Assembly (NCBI GenBank): GCA_942159475.1
Contig: OW804094.1
Coordinates: 132,356,755 to 132,420,754 of the forward strand
Direction: 5' to 3'
Length of the DNA: 64,000 bases
Origin: Sthenelais limicola
Taxonomy: Eukaryota; Annelida; Polychaeta; Phyllodocida; Sigalionidae
Shown here: positions 1 to 13,000 of the stretch, in pieces
How positions within the stretch are numbered: the first letter of the stretch is position 1
Layout: each line of letters starts with the position of its first letter
Made by a program: the position numbers and the translations under genes
The notes under the pieces: model-generated
Told to the model about the DNA's origin: nothing
What the model saw: only the letters and a program-made list of their open reading frames with translations
Database searches by the model: none

Positions 1-3000
1 TATACCAATTGCTTTAATAATTTAATGTATTCTCTAGGAGGAAGAATTTACATTTCTATTTATTTTACAAGGGCAGGTCGTGGGAAATACATGGCTCCAT
101 AATGTGTTTTTCCCGATGGGGTGGTGGTCATGTTCTGGGATGGATGGTATAATGTTCTTTTCCGCCTACGTTGGTATATTGGCTATATTCAACAGTAGTT
201 TGGGTAAACATTTCTGATAACTTTATTATTCAGCACTGAAGTGTTTCAATAAGGGATTTTCTATATGAATATTGTCAATATTGTGGCATGTAAAACACTT
301 CGCACACCTGCAAAATAGCCACTGATGACAATCGAAAGGATTTAATAACACATACCAGAATATAGTATATCCATATCACGCTAGAGTTTTTTCTTTTTTC
401 TCACGAAATTCTATCCCAAAATACCACCATTTCCTAATCTAAACCTACTCAGTCCAGACTCAGCCTCTCAAATCACATACAAATGGTACGTCAGTAATTG
501 GATGCCTTGACAGCATTAATAGCTTTCCTGCCCCTGGAGTAGATGTGCTAATGAGATTCTAATGGCATTTCGCTGTTTAGAGCGAAAAGCTTTCCCTCAG
601 TTTGGCGGGACTCTCTCAACTCTGAGCCTAGACTGTACTGAGTGGTTGGAGCATTCATTCTTTGATACAACTTGTACACAACTCATAATGAAAATTTGCA
701 TGGCACTGATTTAATATGGTTTTGAAAGAATTTTCTGATAAGCTTTATTCACTGGGCAATTAAATGGAATCGAAGTTGAGGTTGCCATAGTTGCGGCCAA
801 GCAATGTTGTAATACACTGTTGAAATTATTTCAAGACCAACCATTTGCTATCAAACATATCCCCCGAAGAGAATTGATCAGGACACATTCCCCGACTCGT
901 GCAGTCATTTGAATTTTAAATTACAAAAGACACAAAGGTACAATCAATGACTATCTACAAATATTCTCTTTAAAAAATGGTATTGAAAGGATCAGATGTT
1001 TTTAAGCATCCCAGGTGTTGTATGAGTCACTTCCGTGGTGATGATGGTATTCGAAAATTGTGACTTCAAATCAAAATTACAGTCAGGGATCAAAGGATAA
1101 AAGGCGAGCTACGAGGCTTGCAAACCCGACATCTTCATTGGCAACCGCCAAGATGAGTACATCAGACAAATAGACACGGCATATTATTTCACATCTGTCA
1201 CACTCACTCCATTTAAATTGTCACGAGGTTTTGTACGCACGTTGCAGGCACGGACTTGTTATCGTAGGGTTAATTGTTGGGACAGAATAACCCCGCGCCT
1301 TTGATATACGCTAACAAATCGATTCTTTATAGATGTTGCATACCCCGCTTATTCATGCGCATCTATTGTTGTTTTTGTGCATTATGACGGTAAATAGAAA
1401 TAGTTATCGGTTATCCTTGTGGTTTCGTGCTCTGATTTATGAATACGTTTGTTCAGCAGAAAAGTAGCATCAACTTGGCTTTGACCACTGAAAAGGATCA
1501 AATAAAGTCGATTATAATTTGACTGACTCACATCTTTTCCTTCCGACTAATGTCGCAAACCGGAGACATATGAAAGATGAAAAATTGTCTTTTGGTCCAT
1601 TTCAATGGATTGCGTTGTTCAATAATATTTGAATGTGTGTAGTTAATATTCGGATATGGAATTGAAGGCTTAGTAACACCCGGATTACTCAGTTCGGACA
1701 ATAGTTATAATTCATTACTTTTATTATGTACGCTTAATTGCTATATATCGATGGAGGGGATTCGATGAAAATGTGAATCTTATGAAAGATAATTATGACG
1801 ATGATCAGTATTTTATATACATCAAACACGAGTCCCATTTTTTGATTCACATTTAATCCAAATGCAAAAATAAAATAATAGATGTCGAAATTGCATAATA
1901 AAGACCTAACCAATCGCTACATGTCCATGACCATCACATTGAAGAAGCTATGTCTTTCTGTACTACCAGACACATGATGGGCCAATGTAAGATTAGATAG
2001 GTATCTGTTTGACCTAGGGGCTCCTCACGTTAGACTTTGTCATATTACCTCTGTGAATATAGGCAATAATGAAAATAGGCGTTTCTAGTCGGTAATCTAA
2101 TATAAGTACCTGTCTAGCAAAACCCACACATATTCCCACGCTCGTAACCTTTTGTCAGGTTTCTGTTGATCTATTCCACACTGACCCATAAGGATATAAA
2201 TTACATTCATAGGCAAATTTGATAGATTGGATATGCATACTTTTATTCGACCCGCATGTTTGTAGACCTTTCTCCGTAAATCGGCATATAATTATCCATT
2301 GGCTGGTGCCGAACGCTACTCACTATGTCGTAACCTGTGCATTTATAATAATGGCCACAATACTATTATGGTATTCCTGCCAACAACCTCAGTGAACTTT
2401 GAGTAAACATGGAATAATGTTGCAACCAAGGCAATTGATTATGGAGTTTTCTTCTTCGTACGAATATTCAAAGTGTATAATTATCAAGTTGATATAGTTT
2501 TTTTTATATGGGGAAAATGTTCCAGTCATAGATCGGACAAGTTACGAATCTTTTGAAATGCTAAATTCTGTTTCGGTCATAAAATGCAAATGAATTTCTA
2601 CAATACCAAATATATCCACCTTCTACAAGGCAGGCCAGCACCGATCTCACGTATACAATTATACATTCAACTGGTATACATGTGTTTCGTGTGGCCTTAT
2701 CCGTGGTCTGAATTAGGTTTTAAAAATCAATTTCACATAAGGTCTCCATCGATTAATGTTTTAATGAATGTAATATTATCATATTAGTCTTTAATATATT
2801 CTCAAATGTAAATTTATAAGTAACACTTAAATCTGGGTCTGTAGAACTTGTCGAGAACGTAGTGGGATAATGTGAAACCACAATCTGTGAAGCATGATAA
2901 TCACTAAATATTACTGACTATTCACTCCCACACGATCATACTAGACAACATTTTATTATTATAAGCTTGTATATCCAGAAACTATCCGTTCTCATCATTC

Positions 3001-3910
3001 TCATCTTAATCAATCAACTTTTTTTACGGTTGTAAAATACAACAGATTGTTTCTTACAGTTTAAAAGGACAAGGCTGTTTATAAAACAAATTATGTATTT
3101 GATTAAATTCCTAAAGCGTGGGGCGCAACGAAATCCATTTCATGTAAGGGGGTGTGCAGATCGATCATTGCTACATTTCTTTAATAACTTTTACACACAC
3201 CCTTTCTTCAGCTTTTAACGGGAAACCTGGTTGCGAATTACTTTTCTAATATATGTTCATGAAGTGCGGGGCATCTTCATATATTGAGCTAGCGATGATA
3301 ATAGTAACAACTGTCAAAATGGGTTTAGATTTTCATTTAGATTGGACATGCAATATTTCCTACATCCCCTAAGTTTAGTGTTATGCATCGAGAAGTTGTA
3401 TATCTTACACTTTTACGCATTGTATACCTAGTCGCCATATTCATACATGCATAACTTTCGTGACAAGGAGATGTACATTGGGGTAAATTTGTGACAGTGT
3501 CAACAGGTTAGACAATTAATATAATGGCGTTTTATGGACTACCAGATGCCTATCTCGAATATCTGATCTAGAGTTTCATTGTATGAGAAATGGATGGGCT
3601 CTAAAAATAGATCCATTTGGTTTTTCTGTAGTTGTTTCCTCCCCTCATCTCTCGTTTCTGTAGACGTTACCTCGCACTCTATCCTCTCACAGCCGCTGTA
3701 GAATAAGATTTTCTCTGTGGGACAAATCTTCCCAAGTTGTTGCCCGTCGAATTTATCTAATTGTTCATGGACTCTTACTTCTTACCTATGCATTTTATAT
3801 GAGATTTTAATGACAGACTTTACTTGTTTTAACTTGTTGTTATGAAGGTAGTCATATTGGAAGTATTTCTCAACATGTTGAATCAATGAAATTTCCCCTT
3901 GTCATTTCAG
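1..3910. other. Upstream non-coding region of the CUB-sushi gene
   Basis: No reading frame here looks like a conserved protein. The 67-codon frame at 2584 has no recognisable features and no convincing splice context. A dispersed-repeat copy lies at 468-635 (listed separately). The missing signal-peptide exon and promoter of the downstream membrane-protein gene should lie here or before the window. It must end in phase 1, and I could not pick it out by eye. Confidence 0.5.
468..635 (+). repeat. Dispersed repeat family R2, copy 1
   Basis: This segment resembles stretches at about 43172-43310 and 49881-50030 in the same orientation. Shared landmarks in order are GTCAGTAATTGG-like, GCTAATG, CCCTGGAGTA, a GGCATTT/GGAATT block, CTTTCCCTCAGTTTGG, GGGACTC and CTGAGCCTAGAC. 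Identity is patchy, as expected of an old family. No open frame or terminal repeat was seen. Confidence 0.6.
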
Positions 3911-4083
3911 ACTCCTCTATATTATCCATATGTGATACTTCTAACGCCGTGATCGAGCGACCCTTGCGCGGCTATGTGATATCCCAGAATTATCCGGATC
4001 TCTACTACAATGGCAGGTCTTGTAAACGGACCTTGAGGGGACTCGACGGTCAAGTGATTTCCATAGATGTCCTGGACTTGGAT
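3911..4083 (+). CDS. CUB domain, N-terminal half (exon)
   Basis: The exon follows a strong pyrimidine-rich acceptor (phase 1) and ends before a GTGGGT donor in phase 0. It carries the first two CUB cysteines (visible residues 7 and 37), the NYPDLYYN turn typical of the family, and the strand leading to DLD. The usual Trp after the second Cys (C-x-W) is replaced by Arg (CKR). The GTGGGT donor is preferred over the overlapping GTAATA because only phase 0 keeps the next exon open and because it restores the family pattern DLDLEY. Confidence 0.85.
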
Positions 4084-7000
4084 GTGGGTAATAAAGGCAT
4101 TAACGGGGTTTATATTAGAACAAGGAAACGCTTAAATTTGCAGTTTAACCCCGCAAAGCCCAATGCTTGCTGACTGGGTTACCAAAGGTTGGGCCTGTGC
4201 ATGGCTGTCTGTCTAAACATCTATTGTTATCATTCGAAAAGAGTATAGGGTATATCATTCGTTAGCAATAGAATATCAATAGAAGCAATAGAATTAAGGT
4301 AGTATACTACCCCAGGAGTTAGTTGAAGACCAGCTATAAGAACTGAACTAAACAACCTGGTAAACATTTCACCAAACATCCTGCAGTTATTATAATGGTT
4401 CATTTGCAAGTTGTCTCTTGTAATATCGATTCAATTACTAGTTTTTCAGCACCGAAGATGGTAACAATAATATACCATAACGGTGGTTTGGGAGAGGAAG
4501 GTTAAACCCATTTTCATGGCGTTCAAAATTAGCATACTAACTGGGAGATGTCTTTGTATAAAACCTATATTGTCATAATGACTGAGTGTGCTTGGAATAT
4601 GTGTAGAGCAACCAATGTCAGATTATTTTTCCTCTTAGTGCTAAATATAACTCTAGACGTGACCAGAGGCCACATGGCGCAAACTGTCCAATTAGCGGCA
4701 AGCCTCTCTAGTTGATTGAGAGGTATGACAAACTATGATGAATGAGAAAAAGTCTTATGATGTAAGTCCAGTGCGCAGGTCTGATGTGGTTCCCTAGGAT
4801 GGACCTCTGAGCAAGCTAGTTATAACTGGTTTCCAGTATGCCTGAGAAAATTGGTTGGCCTCAGGTGTGCCCGACACTGCCATTGAAACCCTAGCCTTAG
4901 GCTAGATATTGAATTCGATATAATGCATAGGTCAACTGAACGGATCATGGCTATCTATACACACATGTTTATGCTATGAACATTTTGAGTGTGGTTCATC
5001 CTAGGTATTACAAGTTCAACAAAATTGTAAAATGTTGATTTTCTTTCTTCAAGTATTGGCGCTAATTATTTCTTCCCAAACTGAGGTCAGTGGACCCAGG
5101 CAAATTGTCAGTGAAGTGTTAGACCGATGCTTCAAGTTGTTAGATTTGAATGGGGAAATGACAGGAGAATGGACACCCGGAGGGTGATGGTTCTAATTTG
5201 TCTCTCTCCTTTCAACTTGTCAACCTTCTATATATATCGTACATATAATAATAGAGTAATAAATCCATGACCTTATACTCTAATTCAGAAACGGAAATCA
5301 ATACAAACTAAATGACTCCATGCATGGATATTAACAAAATAGAAAACATCAAAAATGCGTGACCAAAGATTAATTTTAGTTATCCCAGTCAATATATAAT
5401 GTGGTACTATGTCAATTGGTTTTGAATAAATTTTTTATTATATATTGCCTGCTTCAATTTTCAGCTTGAATATTCTGAAATCACAAAACAGTGTTATGAC
5501 TTTGTGGTGTTCCACCAAAGCAAAATTGGAAGTAGTGCAAAGACATACTGTGGAACTCGAGATGCAGCAAAGGATTTGAACATCAGATATCCATTGGATA
5601 AGGACAACGACAACGAGATAATGGTCAGTTTTGAGAGCTCCATTGAAGACAGGCATCGGGGATTTCTCTTCCAATATGAAGGTAAGATCAAGTAAAAAGA
5701 ATCATTATTTCATGGCGAGAAAACATTACGGATTTTGTTCGGCCACTCAAGAATGTCCCAGCTAAAGAAAGCTTAGAAGAATATGGATTATTTACCGATC
5801 CGTAATTGATCTACCTAATCTTTTAGATAATGATACATAATTACATATATTATATATACGAATCTAATCACAATCTCTTCAAGAACTGGGTCTAGACACT
5901 GAATACATATAGATCATGCACGGTTTTACCTGCCTGTATAGGACATTAGACCAGCGATAGATCTATGCATAAGTTCTGTCTATCAAATAACATGAATCTG
6001 TCTGAACATTCATTTCCTCCAAGTAGCTTAATGTTTATAATTGATCAAGTGGGTAAATACTTTGTAGCGTAAAATGTGTTGGAAAAAACTCCCGATTCCG
6101 CCGATTACCTGCATAGTTTAATAAAAAAAAAAGAAGAAAATATGTCATTATTTAAGGTATGATACAAGGATAGCCAGCCACACGATGGTGCCATGAAATT
6201 ACTCGTTCATATATAATATATGATCATTTGATGTATATTCATGCGTGTTTAATGGATGTATACCTAAGGCAAAAAAGACAGACACAATACCGGTTATTCT
6301 GGGGACCTTTCATTCCAGTGGTATCTTTCATTTCATCTCACTGATTTAGATGTTTGATCTCTATGTAATAAACCATTTATCAGGAACAGTTAGTAATATT
6401 CGCCAAATGTGTTCGAGTGGTGCAATTCCATAATGATGAAATTAAAAATCCATAACCCTTTATTGCAGGATTCTATAACTTTAGAAACTTTTCTTTCCGA
6501 AATCTTTTTTCCCCATTCTTTCCGAAATCTTCTGTTTTTTATAATCTTTATAATTTCATATAAAATGTCAATAGGATATTTGCTTAAGGAATATATGAGT
6601 CTCGTGTTAAAGACACCAAGCACGCAATCATAATGCACATCCGCCATAACCGAATTCACTAATCTCAGATATAGCCAACCGTCCATAGTCTGAGCCGTGT
6701 GTACGGCGTGTAGAATGGGCTCACATCACTATAAGCCTTACTTAAATATCCATAATTCTGGTGTCAAAACGATTTACATTGTACCCAGCTCCCCCCTTCG
6801 TTACGCAGACATTGCTTCTTCCCTTCTCCTCGTCGTAACGATACTCTTTCCCACGGTTGCTATACGCACCGACATTCTTGAGACCATTCTTCTTAAGGGA
6901 CTTGTAGCCGGGTGTGAAAGTGCAATAGAAGTAATGTATACATATTGTATCCAATATAAGGACAGATATGAGGAGTGTCATGTTGTATTGATTCATAGTC

Positions 7001-10000
7001 ATATTTAACCATGGAATAAATGGCCGTGTGTATGGTTGTTTGTGGCACTATGAGCGTTAACGATCCATTGCTAGAGCAGGGTATAGCACCCGTTAGCGCG
7101 GTTCTTCTCAACAACAGATGGTATTGTACTATCCCAGGAGTTAATTGAAGAGCATCTATAAGAGCTTAACTAAAAAGCTTGGTTAAACACAATACAAAGA
7201 GTAATTCAACATTACTGCGTTTCCATGCTATAATCTCATCGGGAGATGTACATTGGAATCAAATCTGCAGTGACTCGAGGAATGCGATTTGAGGAAGGAC
7301 GAACGTTAACCAGTGCAGCACCTTTTCAATATTTATTCAATTAACAAACAAAATAAAATTATTTTCCATGCTTCCCTGCCACTGTTATAACAACAATTGC
7401 ATATCAGTAAAACGGGGAAAAAGTTCGGATTTTCTTCAAAAAATAATTTTATTTGTGATAATAGATTCAGGGTATAGAATGAAATGAGATGAGATGAAAG
7501 GATTTATCCAAAGATGAGAAAAGATGTGATATATTATATATGATGTATTGCGGATGTTGACGTGATATATAATTTCAGCAAAGTACACATACATTGACTC
7601 TTTTCTACCAATATGGTTTAAGCTTAACTAGAAAATGAGAGGGTCCTCTTCTAACGTAAGGAATAGGGGTGGGGGTGGGGGACCATTCAAAAGTTCTATG
7701 TACGTTGCGTATGAACTGACACTCTTGGTATTCATGGGATAATTGGCATGACCTCTGTACATATATTGTTATTAGCTTCGAATTAACTCAGGTCCTTATG
7801 CTAATACTTGGAAATCGCGGAAGGCTCTGGAATATATATCCCCTTTCAGATTGTAGGTTTTCAAATGAAACATTCCCATCATTGTCAGTGTACATTGGAA
7901 CTCTTTCAATGGCGTGTAGCTTTAAACTTTCCCATGATCAGATAGCATCTCATTTTAGCCATTTCACAATGACAATCTGCATTTTTCATGTCACTACATT
8001 GTATCAGTGCCAGGATCCTCCATACAAAATATTTATAAAACCCCATGTGGAGACAGATGAAGCCTCTGGCAGTTCTAATGGATGAATTCTATAATTATAC
8101 TTCTCCTTGATGACAATGCTTATTTCCCTTTGTTAATCACGTTAACGAGACTAGTTCTAGTTTACCCTCGAGTGTACTAGTACTATAGCATACAACCCTG
8201 TATTGCATTTAGTCAACGATTGAGCCGTTTTCTGGGCACAATAATGAAAAACAGGGAATTTGATGTTGACTAAACGAAATAGATCCCTCATTCCATACAG
8301 GCCTCAGCTGATATACTGTAGCCTCTGCCTTCAGCGTAGGGTCACATTACATTACACAACAGCTGAGGGTTGTAAGGAGCGAGGGATCTGATGGGTTTGT
8401 TTTTTAGATAAAAAAAACACATGGAAGAACTAGCAACAGAAGGGGGAAGCATACGTCCAGGATATGTAACGACAACATTGGACCAACTAGACTATTTTTA
8501 ATAAGACATTAATGTATGTTAATGCGTTCAACATAATCAAATAAATACAATTTCACGTAATATTGTGATTTCTTAAGTACATGTTCTATCAACGCCGATA
8601 TAATCACCCGACAGATTTTTTCCCCACTGATGATCAGATAAATCGGTTTTGATGGGACACTATATAATGTCAACAGGCTCATTGGGTGAGAATCCAACAA
8701 CATTCCGATCTTATCAAACATGTTTGATATGGTCGGATTCCTATCCGATCGACCTAATGGCCACCTGATTAAAAAAATCGCATTTGGTGTCTTTGTTCCA
8801 GTTACTGGCTGTTCTCGACTGAGCCTGCCTCCCACCCCATACAATGGTATGAAGGTGAGCGTCAATGGCTCCCACTCAGTACAATATCGGTGCAGAGACG
8901 GGTACGAGCTACTCTCACGCACACGTGGCCTCGTCACATGTCGGGGCACTAACTGGGTAGGAGATGCAGGATTCTGTCTGAGTAAGTCACTCGTCAGTTG
9001 CTACTTGTTCTTGACAAACCATCTTGGTTCTGATAAGTCCTTCTTTGAAATTTAATGTTATGTTATTTCCTCGCTAAAATTAATCTTCCCCCATTATATG
9101 TGGTTTATTGATTCCATTGATAAGCTGAATATGGACAATTCCTTGAACCATCGAGTCATCTAGGTAGATCTGATATGTTGTTAAACCCAGATGGATTTGT
9201 TGGACTTGTTTATTTTAAGTTTTAATTCCACAGTAATATGTTTTTCGCCCGCGTTCTTTCATACATGATCGAGCGTTTCGAGACTATTATAAACTGCTCT
9301 AACCACGGCGGACATCATACTTTCCGTTCTCGCGATCACTTCAATACTCATTGTTTATACCTTAAAATATTCTACCGTTCCACTTATCCTTTCAAAATAA
9401 TTTTAATGTTAGAAGTAAAGAACTTTAATGCTATTGAGAGTGTATGACAGTTATATCCAGTTACAGTTATAGACCTCTTTTTGAGATGACTACAACCTTT
9501 TCGTCGAAACACTTATGACGAATAACGACTTCTCTTATATATCATAATATATCCTTGAGGGGAAGCCGATAACTTCAACATAGGCCTTAATAGTTATTCT
9601 GATGTCAACTCGCACTTATAAAAGCTGTAGATTATAATAGTTTACAGCTTATATATTTTAATAATTTGATAATTATTTAACAGAAATTGATACTACCACG
9701 ACAAGCACATCCACAACTACCAGCAGGACGACACCAACCACTATAACATCAACAACATCGACAACAACATCGACAACGGCAACAACAACAACGACAACCA
9801 GGAAGGTCCGGTCAACAACAACAGTGCCTTCTTCCACAATCGCATCCACACGTATGTCCACCAAATGGACGACGAGGATCTCATCCACAGCAAATATCCC
9901 AGTAGAAACACAGCCTTCAACTCAAACAGAAGAAAGAACAACACCAACGAGTACCAAATCGCCTAAAGATGGTAACGGTTCTGCTGGTAAAGAGAATGAA

Positions 10001-13000
10001 AACGAAAAACCAGTATGGTCAATGCATCCGACTGGAAATGGTTGGTTCATAATCATTTCTTTCACAGAAAAGAACAGTGACAATTGCCAAGTTATATAAG
10101 TAGTTGCGTACCAGATATAAAAAGCTTCTCATCAATTTCCCCTTTTTTTCAGATACCGAGGATACCAAGAAGCAGGGAGTTATTGGACCCAAAAAATCGG
10201 AAACTGAAGATGGTGCATCATTCTTTCATTCTATTATTTTAAGTGTCCCTTAAGACCACAGTATTACATGTTCCAATGAAATAAGGGCCCGGTTTAGCGT
10301 TGTGAAATATGACATAGTTCAACTATTACTCCATGTCATTTAACTTTTATTCGAAAACAGTTGTAAAACTATGAAACAAAGTTCTTATGAAGTTTTCCTT
10401 GACAATTAAACCTCCATAAAATGAGAGTGCTTCTCTGTGGTGTAGGTCATTCGAGGTGTGAACACATTGGAAAATAATAATAACCCCCTCCCCCACCCCG
10501 CCCAATAACTTAAGCTGCGTTTCAAGTTAAAACAATTTCTCTCATATCTTAATTCCTTGATCCTAAGAAATGTAGAATGAAAAATTTGAATACTGAACAT
10601 AATGTAAATGAAAATGTCTATGTTGTCATGGATTCACAGTTTAAAAGAAAATCCTTATTCATGCATTTTGCTGTTCTACAGTGGAAATTTGGTATAAAAA
10701 GGGGATTAATAGGGAAATTTCCCTCTTGAGATAACTATCCAGGTAATATTAACCCAAACATTTTGATTTCATTGATGACTCCCAAAATATAAGAAGATGA
10801 AAGAGAACCATATCGAAAACAGATTCTGATGCTCAGCGAAATTAATAATTTGGGAGATGTTTGGGCTTTGCGCCAAGAAAAACAGACCCAAATCCTTTAA
10901 TAATCTATTGTATAGTGGCTTTCGGTTGGGAATGAATAAACCACGGGATTTAATTTTTTGCCTAAAAATATGTGGAAAATGATTTTTAGTTTTTAAGTTT
11001 CAACAAATAACATCTTTTCCTTCAGATAACACCATACTGCTTGCTGCAATAGCTGGCGGTGTGGGCCTGGTAGCCATCACGGCATTCGTCGTAGCCGTGA
11101 TCTGTGTGAGAAGGTATCGTGCCCAGACGTACGTTTTCGCTTTCGCTGCTTCCTTTTTTCATTCCTTGGAATTATCAAAATGGGATTTCATCTGGTTGTT
11201 CTGTGTGCTATGATGGGCAAAAATCCACCTAGCATGTTTCCTCTCAGCAATAGATGGTAGTAAACTATCGCAGGAGCTAGTGGAAGACCAGCAATAGGAG
11301 CTGAACTAAAAAGAATGATAAAACATAATGCGTTGTGAAATATGACATAGTTCAACTATTACTCCATGTCATTTAACTTTTATGGAAGACCAGCAATAGG
11401 AGCTGAACTAAAAAGAATGATAAAACATAATGCGTTGTGAAATATGACATAGTTCATATGTTGGATTAAATGAAGGGCTTATCAAACTATTACATTAGTT
11501 AGTATTTTCCGCGTCATTTCTTTACACATTCTGTTATTTTGACCCTTCAAACCCCCGAAATCCTATTTTGATATATTCCAGATTTCAAGATTACAATGAA
11601 TTATCAAAAGTCACACGTTTTGTATTCAGAGTAATGCTGAAATCATTTTATTGTTTCATCACCATTTTTTTTCACTTCTACCAAAAAAGGAGTATTCGTA
11701 TTTTGATTTTCAATATAAGTGAATATTATACTCAAATATAATTTCATATTGGCTTTGATGATTTAGTTTAATTAGACAAGTTTATTTATTAGGAAGTTTG
11801 AGATTTATAACAATCTTATCAGTTTCCTTCTGCCCTTTGCTACCCATGCAGCGATAGATGTGCCAGTAGTTAGTTACTAGTATTTCATGCATGAACACAC
11901 ATGACCTTTTATTTACAATTGGCTATTCTATTGATCTCAATAAATATTTGTGCAGCTTGTGATACACTGCTTTTGAGTGATGTTGTAGGAATCTCCATGT
12001 TAGACACAATTTAGTTGAGTGAACTAATCTCTCGGAATTGCTGAGTCACGTATCACATGGAACTTCGTTTATATTTTACACAATTAATTACGTTTTATTG
12101 ACAACTCTTACTCAATATTCAATGTGAGGGAACCAATAATTAGAAAGAAAAACAAGAGCAATATTGTCTCGTTATTTACTATAAGGTTAACCAACGAATT
12201 AGTCGGAGTAGTATGAATGTCGCACGAGTTGTAACGAGTGCGACATTCTAACCGATGTAGTCCAACGAATTATTTAAATGTTTTATTATGTATGCTCAAA
12301 AATAGTTTAATTAAAATAAATAGATGAAAGTATAGTATTTAAATTTTCAAGATGAATATATATTATTTATACTAAATAAGCTGCGCTGAGAGGTATTATC
12401 ACACTATTGCAATATAACAGTTACAATCATCAGATATTATAACAGTTACAATTATCACATATGGCGCTTTCATATTTCATTCGCATTATAATGAATAAAG
12501 TAATTATCTAACAGGTGTGTTAGTAAACATCCTTACTTTGATCAATAAGAAAGTTCAATCAAATGAAAGAAAGTACACATATTCCCTAAAATGTTTGTAT
12601 ATCTCGGTTAAAAAGACAGGAAACACATTTACAAATGACATTTCCAATATCAATTTTATTTTTGCAACCACTATTATTAGGAAACTGAAGCAGAAACAGA
12701 AGGGGAGGAGCAGCGGATTGTCCTCTCTTCGGCCATCGTCTCACGCTTGTGTATCAATCCCCAATACATACGCAGGAGTGGGATACGCAGCAGCCAAGTC
12801 AGCATCCTACTCTTCCTCCTCAGAGAGGAATTCTATCATTGCCGCCTCTTCATCCGCAAGGAACAGCAGCTCGAGGACGAGCAGTAACCTTAGGAACAGC
12901 AGTACGAGCGATGAGATTTCTTATGAATCTGACATATATGAAAGGGCACATGCCGAATCATTGAAGGGATCAGCCGATCCCATCCTCACCAACAGCGAAA

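Noticed and set aside
9673..9947. Val- and Leu-rich minus-strand frames of about 70 codons
   Set aside because: They are the complement of the repetitive ACN codons of the Thr-rich stalk exon, not independent genes.
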